Assembly: GCA_025937955.1 (NCBI GenBank)
Contig: JAICQI010000079.1
Location: forward strand, 1 to 12,690
Direction of reading: 5' to 3'
Source: Pyrinomonadaceae bacterium
Lineage (GTDB): Bacteria; Acidobacteriota; Blastocatellia; Pyrinomonadales; Pyrinomonadaceae
DNA length: 12,690 bases
Shown one piece after another: positions 1 to 6,038 of the stretch. The notes beneath the pieces were generated by a model. The model was given only the letters and a program-made list of their open reading frames with translations. It had not been told where the DNA came from and searched no databases. The position numbers and the translations under genes are program-made. The stretch's first letter is position 1. Each line of letters starts with the position of its first letter.

Positions 1-338
1 GTGAGGCGATCGTTGAGCAGTCGCACAGGCCGGAGGTTGATATAAAGATCGAGACCGCGACGCATGCCCAACAGTATGTCTTCAGCGTGCTTGTTGGATG
101 GCACTCTCGGATCGCCAAAAGCTCCGGCTAGGATCGCGTCAAACTTCGAACTCAACATTTCGAGCGCGTCGGGCGGCAACGTCACGCCTTCGCGCAGAAA
201 CTTTTCCGCGCCCCAGTCAAAGTCGACAAACTCGAGCTCGAGGCCATTGGCTTCCTGCAAGTGTCGCAACACGCGAACGGCTTCGCGCATCACTTCAGGA
301 CCGATTCCGTCACCGGGAATGACTGCAATTCTTTTCAT
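1..338 (-). CDS. Isocitrate/isopropylmalate dehydrogenase family protein, 5' part (3-isopropylmalate dehydrogenase-like); cut by the window edge
   Basis: Reading leftward from the ATG at 338-336 gives 112 complete codons with no stop before the window edge, so the C-terminal two thirds are missing. The protein opens with MKRIAVIPGDGIGPEV, the N-terminal signature of NAD(P)-dependent beta-decarboxylating dehydrogenases (LeuB, tartrate/malate and isocitrate types). Further on come GDPRVPSNKHAEDILLG (about residues 77-93) and LDLYINLRPVRLL (about 97-109), which match the substrate and cofactor region of LeuB-like enzymes. Known family members oxidise and decarboxylate a 2-hydroxy acid. Which substrate applies here cannot be decided, because the downstream cofactor-specificity region lies outside the window. 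The gene starts 10 bases after the universal stress protein stop, so the two are probably co-transcribed. No leucine-pathway neighbour is visible, so a leuB symbol would be a guess. Confidence 0.85.
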   Translation of the reverse strand, partial: MKRIAVIPGDGIGPEVMREAVRVLRHLQEANGLELEFVDFDWGAEKFLREGVTLPPDALEMLSSKFDAILAGAFGDPRVPSNKHAEDILLGMRRGLDLYINLRPVRLLNDRL

Positions 339-348
339 AGTTTGCACA

Positions 349-789
349 TTAAAGCGGCACGCAAAGCACCGGCACGCGCGTGCCACGCAGAACTTTCTCA
401 GCGGTCGAGCCGAAGAGTAGCTCTTCAGCCGGAGTTCCCTGTCCTCGAATTCCCATCACAATCAGCGGCAGATCGAGATCGCGCGCAATCTTCAGAATCT
501 CGACAAAAGGCAGGCCGACCACCGTCATCTTTTCGACAGTGACCTTGCCGGTGTCGAGCCCTTCGAGTGTCAGACTGAAATTACTCTCCGCCTGCTCCTT
601 CAAACGCGCAATGATCTCTTCAGTTGATCCCATTCCGGCGGCAACCGCGGCCTGCACAAACTCCTCGTCGACAACATGAAGCAACGTCAGATCGCCTTCT
701 GGCGCCGCCATTCCCACGGCAACTCTGAGTGCATTCACCGAACACGACGAAAAATCTATCGGAACGAGTATCTCAGGTGATGTAAGCAT
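349..789 (-). CDS. Universal stress protein, UspA family (146 aa)
   Basis: A single Usp domain fills the protein. It begins with the strand ILVPIDFS (residues 7-14), whose Asp12 is the conserved nucleotide-contact residue. It ends with the phosphate-binding loop region: Gly113-x2-Gly116, then Gly127-Ser128-Thr129, followed by AEKVLRGTRVPVLCVPL, the usual Usp C-terminus. ATP-binding members usually have nine residues between the second and third glycine; here there are ten, so binding is likely but not certain. I chose the ATG at 789-787 over a GTG one codon upstream because GGAG lies 7 bases before the ATG. Known Usp proteins are cytoplasmic dimers induced by starvation or stress. The gene follows the M28 peptidase after 77 bases of repeat-rich spacer and is followed by the dehydrogenase gene after 10 bases. 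Confidence 0.93.
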   Translation of the reverse strand: MLTSPEILVPIDFSSCSVNALRVAVGMAAPEGDLTLLHVVDEEFVQAAVAAGMGSTEEIIARLKEQAESNFSLTLEGLDTGKVTVEKMTVVGLPFVEILKIARDLDLPLIVMGIRGQGTPAEELLFGSTAEKVLRGTRVPVLCVPL

Positions 790-810
790 CACTATTCTCC
801 ATTGGATCCT

Positions 811-838
811 GGTCTTGGGTCTTGGGTCTTTGGTCTCT
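811..838. repeat. Tandem heptamer repeat, four copies, GGTCTTG type
   Basis: Four consecutive 7-base units read GGTCTTG, GGTCTTG, GGTCTTT and GGTCTCT on the plus strand. The array lies in the spacer between the M28 peptidase stop and the universal stress protein start and directly touches a second tandem array. No hairpin potential is obvious, because the sequence is strongly pyrimidine-biased on one strand. Its role is unknown. Confidence 0.85.
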
Positions 839-866
839 CTTTTGTGTCTTTTGTGCCTTTTTGTGG
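839..866. repeat. Tandem 9-10 base repeat, three copies, CTTTTGTGN type
   Basis: Three units read CTTTTGTGT, CTTTTGTGC and CTTTTTGTGG on the plus strand, the last with one extra T. The array runs up to the stop codon of the M28 peptidase gene (869-867) and abuts the heptamer array. On the transcribed strand it is A-rich, not T-rich, so it is not an ordinary intrinsic terminator for the minus-strand genes. Confidence 0.8.
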
Positions 867-1886
867 CTACTCTTTTTGCTCTTTGCTGAGAAGCTCCACA
901 ATCTTCGGCAAACTCGCCAGCACCGTGTCACCCACTATCTTCATGCTTTTTGGCGACACTTTGTCGATCGTGTCATCAGCTTTATGCCAGTACGGATATG
1001 AATTAAGTTGAATCAGATCTACCGCATCCACGCCCTCGCGAAGAAAAGGCTCATGGTCGTCTCCACCCACACCTTCCTCGCGATCGACAAACACTTTACG
1101 GTGACCGAGCTCGCGGCCGGTTTCCCAGATGATGTCCTGCAACCATCGCGTGCTCATTGGATCTCGACCCAGCTCGAGATTCTTGTAACCCACCATATCG
1201 AGCAGAATCAGCGCGCGCGTGTTCGCCAGTTCATTCCGCTCGCGCAGTTGCGCAACGTAGCGGCGGCTGCCGTACGTGTTGTCAGGGTCGTCTTCACTGC
1301 CACAATCACTCCAGCCCTCGCAAAAAGCCTCTTCACCATCAAAGAACACGAGCCGGTACGTCACCTTCGGCTTTTCTTTAACACTGCCGAGCACTCGCCC
1401 GATCTCGAGCAACGTCGCCACTGATGTTGCCGGATCATTCGCGCCGACGAAATGCATGTCTTTGTAATACTTCGTTTCGTAGTGGCTCGCGATCAGGATC
1501 AATGTCTTCGTTTCACCGGGAATCTCGCCGACAATGTTTGCCATCTTCTTCTCACCGAGCGGAGTGGTGACATTAAACTCGTCGATAGAGACGTTCAATC
1601 CATAAGACTTTAACTGGCTCGAGATGTAGTCGCGAGTCTTTGCGAGTTGCGGACTGTCCGGCGGACGCGGTCCGAAGTCGATCTGCTTCCGCACGTGGTC
1701 CATCGCTCTTTCGCCGTTGAAGCCTGCGACCACAGGTGAGCGATCCGCCGGACGCGGACTGGTTGAGATGGTGGCCCGTGGTCTTGGTGGCGGACCGTTT
1801 TTCGGGCACGCAGCAAACAACACCGGCAGCAGCGACGCAATCGCCACCAAAGCTATGCGGTTTCCTCTGCCGTTTGGCTTGCTCAT
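867..1886 (-). CDS. M28-family metallopeptidase, glutaminyl-peptide cyclotransferase-like, predicted lipoprotein (339 aa)
   Basis: The N-terminus has a basic stretch, a hydrophobic segment (about residues 11-26) and Cys27 in a FAAC context, so it looks like a lipoprotein signal, although Phe at -3 is not ideal. The catalytic domain (about 60-335) shows the M28 metal-site series in order: His135 in SHYE, Asp151 in GANDPA, the Glu pair 185-186 in FFDGEEAF, Asp230 in LLDMVG and His301 in YPYWHKADDT. FFDGEEAF, YGSRRY (205-210) and DDHEPFLREGV (276-286) resemble glutaminyl cyclases more than ordinary aminopeptidases, so N-terminal pyroglutamate formation is a reasonable guess, with peptidase activity as the alternative. 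An insert after GEEAF carries Cys189 and Cys195, which could form a disulphide in the envelope. The ATG directly follows the ferredoxin TAA (TAAATG), with no good ribosome site of its own, so translation is probably coupled. Confidence 0.88.
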   Translation of the reverse strand: MSKPNGRGNRIALVAIASLLPVLFAACPKNGPPPRPRATISTSPRPADRSPVVAGFNGERAMDHVRKQIDFGPRPPDSPQLAKTRDYISSQLKSYGLNVSIDEFNVTTPLGEKKMANIVGEIPGETKTLILIASHYETKYYKDMHFVGANDPATSVATLLEIGRVLGSVKEKPKVTYRLVFFDGEEAFCEGWSDCGSEDDPDNTYGSRRYVAQLRERNELANTRALILLDMVGYKNLELGRDPMSTRWLQDIIWETGRELGHRKVFVDREEGVGGDDHEPFLREGVDAVDLIQLNSYPYWHKADDTIDKVSPKSMKIVGDTVLASLPKIVELLSKEQKE

Positions 1887-2399
1887 TTACTTCTTTGATT
1901 CGCTTTTTGCACGCGCCCGGTTCATGATTGAGTCAAAAGCTTTCGTCCCGTAAGCGAGCGGCTTCTCGATTGCTGTATCGAAGGCTTCGGACGCAGTTAT
2001 GGTTTCAAACTGCATCAGCATCGCGATCTTTTTGCTGAGTGGCAACGCGCCGAACTTTTGTTTCAGTTCCTCGTCATCGCTTTGCGCTGCGCGTGTTTGC
2101 GGACGCGCAGTGACCAGCACCACCACTTCACCGTGGTTCTCGATCTTGACCTGACACGCCAGGCGCATTGCCTGCTCCAAATGTTCGACGCCGAGTTGCT
2201 TCTCTTCGGCGACACTCGGCGGCGAGAGTAATTCCGCGCCAGTAGTTATTGACACCACACACGCCGGACACTCGCCTTTTCCAGCCGTGCAACCCGTTCC
2301 GAGAGGTGCGCCCATCCGGCGCGCGGCGTCGATGATATAGGTTCCCTCTGCGACGACTCCGCTGATTCCGGACGGTTCAAATGTAATCGAGACACTCAT
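1887..2399 (-). CDS. [2Fe-2S] ferredoxin-like protein with an uncharacterised C-terminal extension (170 aa)
   Basis: Residues 1 to about 100 form a ferredoxin fold. Cys37, Cys44 and Cys47 lie in GTGCTAGKGECPACVV and Cys82 in RLACQVK, a C-x6-C-x2-C-x34-C spacing that fits a plant/adrenodoxin-like [2Fe-2S] cluster. The role would be cytoplasmic electron transfer; no partner reductase or oxygenase is nearby. Residues about 108-170 are charged and partly helical-looking and match no domain I recognise. An upstream in-frame extension to 2633 exists but runs antisense through fur and is not ferredoxin-like; the ATG at 2399 has GGAGG five bases upstream and starts exactly at the domain. The gene follows fur after 64 bases and its stop abuts the M28 gene, so it sits in a probable fur-ferredoxin-M28 transcription unit. 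Confidence 0.88.
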   Translation of the reverse strand: MSVSITFEPSGISGVVAEGTYIIDAARRMGAPLGTGCTAGKGECPACVVSITTGAELLSPPSVAEEKQLGVEHLEQAMRLACQVKIENHGEVVVLVTARPQTRAAQSDDEELKQKFGALPLSKKIAMLMQFETITASEAFDTAIEKPLAYGTKAFDSIMNRARAKSESKK

Positions 2400-2404
2400 C
2401 TCAA

Positions 2405-2409
2405 CCTCC
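2405..2409 (-). promoter_or_regulatory. Ribosome binding site that fixes the ferredoxin start
   Basis: On the minus strand GGAGG is followed by five bases (TTGAG) and then ATG at 2399. This decides the start of the ferredoxin gene against a longer in-frame reading that would begin inside the antisense strand of fur. Confidence 0.8.
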
Positions 2410-2463
2410 AACCTGTTTTGATCTGTTTGGTTAGTGTAAATCCGGGGGAGACTTCTGCAAAAC

Positions 2464-2949
2464 CTAGGAGCTGACAGTGAGGTTTCTTTCGCTCTGCTGT
2501 CGCGCATGCTGGCAGTCGGCACAAATGCCGATAATGCGCAACAGGTGTTGGGTAATTTCAAACTGATGCTGCGCGGCCATAGCATCCTGCAGCGCTTCGA
2601 GCTCAGCCGAAAAGAACTCGATGATCTTGCCACACTCCGAACAAATCATGTGATCGTGATGCTGGTGTTTGTAGTTGTGTTCGTAGTGCGTGCGCCCATC
2701 GCCGAAGCGAACCTCGCGCGCCAGGCCGGCTTCGGTCAGGAGTTTCAGGGTGCGATAGACAGTAGTTTGACCGACGGTCGGGTCTTCTTTTTTGACGAGC
2801 TGGTAGAGATCTTCGTTCGAGAGGTGTTCTTCAGTACGCAGAAAAACATCCAGAATCAGGTCACGCTGAGACGTCCGCTTCAGCCCCCTTCTCTGGATGT
2901 GTTTAAGAAAGACTTCCTGTTCTTCGGTTGGCTGCTCGGTCGCGGTCAT
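2464..2949 (-). CDS. Fur-family metal-responsive transcriptional repressor (161 aa)
   Basis: The N-terminal winged helix covers about residues 12-85, with the recognition-helix segment [14 protein letters not shown] (58-71) typical of Fur, PerR and Zur proteins. The C-terminal dimerisation half holds the metal-binding cluster: His88, His91, His95, His97, His98 and His100, then Cys103-x2-Cys106, with a second pair at Cys143-x2-Cys146. The two CxxC pairs are the usual structural zinc site. Whether the sensory metal is iron, zinc or manganese, or whether it senses peroxide like PerR, cannot be read from the sequence. The preferred start is the ATG at 2949. A GTG ten codons earlier (2979) would overlap the promoter-like element and has no ribosome site. 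The location upstream of a [2Fe-2S] protein suggests a link to iron or redox control, but no clear Fur box is seen in the spacers. Confidence 0.92.
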   Translation of the reverse strand: MTATEQPTEEQEVFLKHIQRRGLKRTSQRDLILDVFLRTEEHLSNEDLYQLVKKEDPTVGQTTVYRTLKLLTEAGLAREVRFGDGRTHYEHNYKHQHHDHMICSECGKIIEFFSAELEALQDAMAAQHQFEITQHLLRIIGICADCQHARQQSERNLTVSS

Positions 2950-2959
2950 CAGTGTCAAG

Positions 2960-2987
2960 ATTTTACCACTTGGGGTCACGAGGGCAA
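2960..2987 (-). promoter_or_regulatory. Candidate sigma-70 promoter of fur, giving a near-leaderless mRNA
   Basis: On the minus strand TTGCCC (2987-2982) and TAAAAT (2965-2960) are separated by 16 bases. They match the -35 and -10 consensus at four and five of six positions. Only ten bases separate the -10 box from the fur ATG, so transcription would begin about 2-5 bases before the start codon. No Shine-Dalgarno sequence is present there, which is consistent. Confidence 0.4.
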
Positions 2988-3003
2988 AGAGTGTGGCGCT
3001 TTA

Positions 3004-3693
3004 TCAACTCGGCTGCGACGTCACAACTACTTTCAAGCATTGCGGGCAAAGAAAGAAGTATAAAGCCCCTTCTCCGATAAAAAACGGCTTGCCAGGTATG
3101 ATCCCGCCTGGATGTTGATAGTTTTCGTATCCAATGCTGCAAATGTACTCCACTGATAAGCCGCATTCGCAAACAGGTTCATCAACCCACTGCAACCAGA
3201 CGGGTGGGCCAAGCACCCTGATAAAGGACGACGACCCGAGAAACCTATCGCACGCTGTCCAATACATCTCCTCGTTTATTGGATAGTCTTCGCGATCCAT
3301 CTGGGCCAGAACAATTCGAGTTTCGGGTAACGGATTGGGAAACCTATCCATCTCATCAAATTGGAAAAATGAATCATTTTCCGAAACCAGGCTTAGTCTC
3401 CTGCTATCAGGGTTAATTTGATAAGTTTGCGTTTTGACCCATGCGTCGCAATTGATGTGGCTACAGATAGGCAATAAGTGGAGGCCATCGATTTTCGGCA
3501 AACTGATCCTGGGATCGTTCAGATCCAGAGTCATCACCAAAGCAGGTTTGGGTAGATCATTATTCTCATCGCTTACATCCCAGGAGCTACCGCCGAATGT
3601 ATGCGCAAACTGATCCTCTCCTGGTTTCGCAATCCACCCCTGTGGTGTTGCCATGCGCGGACCGTATCGAGGAACGTCGTGACGTCGCGTCAT
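3004..3693 (-). CDS. YwqG/DUF1963-like protein of unknown function with a C-terminal zinc-ribbon-like Cys cluster (229 aa)
   Basis: I recognise the layout only at family level. The stretch LGPPVWLQWVDEPVCECG (161-178), followed by FFIGEGALYFFLCPQC (204-219), resembles the C-terminal half of YwqG/DUF1963 proteins, where a Gly-x-Pro-x-Trp-x-Gln segment and a CxxC near the end frame a small metal-binding site. Cys175, Cys177, Cys216 and Cys219 could bind one zinc; Cys77, Cys82, Cys148 and Cys185 are additional. There is no signal peptide or membrane segment, so it is probably cytoplasmic. YwqG-like proteins often occur near toxin-immunity genes, but no toxin is seen here. The ATG at 3693 has AAAGGA about seven bases upstream; an internal ATG at codon 14 is an alternative. 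Its coding sequence is AT-richer than the flanking genes. It lies 54 bases upstream of fur in the same direction. Confidence 0.6.
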   Translation of the reverse strand: MTRRHDVPRYGPRMATPQGWIAKPGEDQFAHTFGGSSWDVSDENNDLPKPALVMTLDLNDPRISLPKIDGLHLLPICSHINCDAWVKTQTYQINPDSRRLSLVSENDSFFQFDEMDRFPNPLPETRIVLAQMDREDYPINEEMYWTACDRFLGSSSFIRVLGPPVWLQWVDEPVCECGLSVEYICSIGYENYQHPGGIIPGKPFFIGEGALYFFLCPQCLKVVVTSQPS

Positions 3694-3705
3694 GAGAAAT
3701 TCCTT

Positions 3706-3735
3706 TTGCCGAAAATCAGGATTTCAAACTACAAT
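3706..3735 (+). promoter_or_regulatory. Candidate promoter for the CadC-like regulator
   Basis: TTGCCG (3706-3711) and TACAAT (3730-3735) are separated by 18 bases and match the consensus boxes at four and five of six positions. Transcription from here would give a leader of about 75 bases before the ATG at 3817, which has a strong GGAGGT site at 3808-3813. The element lies within the 123-base spacer between divergent genes. No operator repeat could be identified. Confidence 0.3.
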
Positions 3736-3816
3736 GGGCACCTTTCGGTCCCCCGATTTGCCAGGTACTAGATCCCAGTAGCTGAGTCTCACCGCAGACA
3801 ATTACCTGGAGGTAGA

Positions 3817-5649
3817 ATGGAAGTCCTTAAAAAGCTCCAAAAGAATTCCAAAAGATCTCCAAAACGCGCTAATACCCAAATGTCAGGATCGGACAGCGTC
3901 TGCTATCGATTTGGTGCTTTCCATCTCGATGAGGCAGAACACTTGCTGCTTCGCAGTGGAGTAAAAGTTCCATTAACCCCTAAGGTCTTTCACATTTTAC
4001 TGATCCTGGTCCAGCACGCCGGCCGGTCGGTAACGAAGCAATATCTCTTGCAGAACGTGTGGCCTGACACTTTCGTCGAGGAAGCGAATCTGAGCGTAAA
4101 CGTTGCGACGCTCAGGAAGGCGTTGGGTGATGGTACCGGCGAATTTAAGTATATAGAAACTCTCCCCCGGCTCGGCTATCGTTTCATTGCAAACGTGATC
4201 AGCGAGCCCTGGCAGAAGACGGCCTCAAGGCAGAGGGTCACCGCAGACTTGCACAAACCGAATCGCGACAAGGTGCACTCTCTCGCGATACTGCCTTTCT
4301 ACAACCAAAGCTCCGATTCAAACGCCGAATACCTTTCAGACGCGCTGACAGAAAGCATTATCAACAACCTTTCGCATCTCCAGGATTTGCGAATCATCGG
4401 ACACAACTCAGTCTTCCGTTATAGAGGAAAAGAGCTCGATGGCAAGATGGTCGGAAAAGAATTGCGCGTGAAGTCAGTAGTGACCGGCACGATTTTGCAG
4501 TTGGGTGAAAAGTTAATTGTTAGAGCTGAGATGATCGACGTGCATACGGGATGGCATATCTGGGGAGAGCAGTATCATCGCAAACTCTCAGACGTCCTGA
4601 AGGTGCAGCAGGAGTTGGCTCAAAAGATATCGACCGCGCTGAAGCACAGGCTGACTCGCGAAGAAAAAGCGAGAGTAAGTAACGGTTCCACTGAGAACGC
4701 CGAGGCTTATAGAGCCTATTTGAAAGGCCGCCATCATTGGAGCAAATTCGACCTCGCCAGTTCAAAGAAAGCTGCGGAATATTTCGTCGAGGCGATTGAA
4801 ATCGATCCCACTTATGCGCTCGCCTATGCCGGACTGGCTGATGCTTATTATCGTTTGTCGAATGTGTACGCTCCTACCAGAGATGCGATGCCCAGGGCGA
4901 AGGCGGCAGCAGTGAAGGCTCTCGAGATCGACGACACTTTGTCAGAAGCACATTCAGCGATGGGCATTATCAAACTATGCTATGAATGGGACTGGTCAGG
5001 AGCCGAGGAGGAGTTAAGAAGGGCGATTGAGAGCAATCACAATAATGCGATCGCTCATCAGCGATTTGGGTTGTACTTCAACTTGCTGGGACGGTTTGAC
5101 GAAGCGATGCGAGAGCTGGAACTGGCGATGCTCATCGATCCGCTTTCACCTCATAGCTACTGGGGTCTGACTGTAACTTACGTTCTGACGGGCCAGTATG
5201 AGAAAGCGATTGAAGAAGTTCAAAAGACGTTGGAACTGGAGCGGGATTACAAGCCTTCGCTATACCTTCTTGGACGCGCGTATGAGCTGTGCGGGAAAGT
5301 GGATGAGGCGATTGAAGTGTTCAAGCGAATCTTCGCTTTGAGCAACTCGCCGATGTTCCTGAGCGCGCTTGGACACGCTTACGCAGTGAACGGGAAACAG
5401 GTGCTGGCGCGCAACGTACTCAAAGACTTACAGGAGTTGTCAAAGCGATGTTACGTTTCCGCCTATAGCCAGGCGATCATTCACCTGGCTCTTGGCGATA
5501 AGGATCAGACTTTCTCCTGTTTGGAAAAAGCCATCCACGACCAATGTGAGATGATGACGCTGCTCGGGATCGATCCCTATTTCCACAGCATTCGCAGTGA
5601 TCTCCGCTTCACAAATCTTCTACACCAAGTCGGCCTCGGTAATTGCTGA
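3817..5649 (+). CDS. CadC-like transcriptional regulator: winged helix, TolB/FlgO-like domain and TPR repeats (610 aa)
   Basis: Residues about 29-127 form an OmpR/PhoB-type winged-helix DNA-binding domain: YRFGAFHLDEAEHLLLRSG, then VPLTPKVFHILLILVQHAGR, and the C-terminal hairpin YIETLPRLGYRFIA. A TolB/FlgO-like domain spans about 152-287 (SLAILPFYNQSSD, LSDALTESIINNL, VVTGTILQLGEKLIVRAEMID). The rest (about 290-605) is helical with several TPR units, for example around 330-345, 412-440, 446-474 and 480-506. This architecture is very common in Acidobacteriota. Many relatives carry a transmembrane helix between the DNA-binding and TolB-like parts; the linker here (128-151) is polar, so this copy appears cytoplasmic. 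The first ATG was chosen because of GGAGGT four bases upstream. There is no partner kinase or phosphorylatable receiver domain. The signal and targets are unknown; the divergent DUF1963-like gene is a possible target by position only. Confidence 0.9.
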   Translation: MEVLKKLQKNSKRSPKRANTQMSGSDSVCYRFGAFHLDEAEHLLLRSGVKVPLTPKVFHILLILVQHAGRSVTKQYLLQNVWPDTFVEEANLSVNVATLRKALGDGTGEFKYIETLPRLGYRFIANVISEPWQKTASRQRVTADLHKPNRDKVHSLAILPFYNQSSDSNAEYLSDALTESIINNLSHLQDLRIIGHNSVFRYRGKELDGKMVGKELRVKSVVTGTILQLGEKLIVRAEMIDVHTGWHIWGEQYHRKLSDVLKVQQELAQKISTALKHRLTREEKARVSNGSTENAEAYRAYLKGRHHWSKFDLASSKKAAEYFVEAIEIDPTYALAYAGLADAYYRLSNVYAPTRDAMPRAKAAAVKALEIDDTLSEAHSAMGIIKLCYEWDWSGAEEELRRAIESNHNNAIAHQRFGLYFNLLGRFDEAMRELELAMLIDPLSPHSYWGLTVTYVLTGQYEKAIEEVQKTLELERDYKPSLYLLGRAYELCGKVDEAIEVFKRIFALSNSPMFLSALGHAYAVNGKQVLARNVLKDLQELSKRCYVSAYSQAIIHLALGDKDQTFSCLEKAIHDQCEMMTLLGIDPYFHSIRSDLRFTNLLHQVGLGNC

Positions 5650-5654
5650 CTGAT

Positions 5655-5958
5655 GGTAACCCACCGATGGAGGTCAAGTACTTCATCTTTCCCAACGATT
5701 TCGATGGTCCTCAGAAGGGTCAGATCCGCAGCGGATTTCTTGAAGGGAACTCTTCAAGAAGTTGGCCACACGATGGGTTTAGGCCATGCTCCTTCACCAC
5801 AAACCGCAGGCAAGTCTGTGATGAATGGGAGGAGTGGCATTAACGATGTGAACAATTTGACGCCCACCGACGTTCAGGAGTGTGACAAGCAGAGCGTCAA
5901 CCAGAATCCTCAGTGCCCAACCCCTACACCGTCACCATCGCCCTCACCTTCACCGACA
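5655..5958 (+). pseudogene. Remnant of a matrixin-like zinc metalloprotease with a Pro/Thr/Ser-rich tail
   Basis: Two reading frames together look like the C-terminal end of an exported metalloprotease. The first frame (from 5655) reads GNPPMEVKYFIFPNDF and onward to about 5747. The second frame then continues with TLQEVGHTMGLGHAP, where QEVGHTMGLGH (5755-5787) is a worn HExxHxxGxxH zinc motif whose first His has become Gln. It is followed by SVMN and NDVNNLTPTDVQECD, the usual post-motif VM and LTxxD elements, and then CPTPTPSPSPSPSPT. The 5' part including the signal peptide is absent: a stop (5640-5642) closes the first frame, and the regulator ends at 5649. So the gene is truncated, frameshifted and lacks a metal ligand. 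The open frame beyond 5958 overlaps the 3' end of the opposite gene and looks random. Confidence 0.65.
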
Positions 5959-6038
5959 GCAATGCCGCAAACGGTGTTGATACGAACCAACCGAAGCGAT
6001 ACCTTGCCGACCGTTAGGCGCGGAAGCGGTAGAGGATC

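Noticed and set aside
2400..2633. A 78-residue N-terminal extension of the ferredoxin.
   Set aside because: It runs through the fur coding region in another frame, is not ferredoxin-like, and the ATG at 2399 has its own GGAGG.
2506..3063. A 185-codon open frame on the plus strand.
   Set aside because: It is exactly antisense to the well-supported fur gene, its translation shows no domain, and it has no ribosome site.
5959..6038. A shared intrinsic terminator between the convergent genes.
   Set aside because: I found only short imperfect stems and no U-run on either strand.
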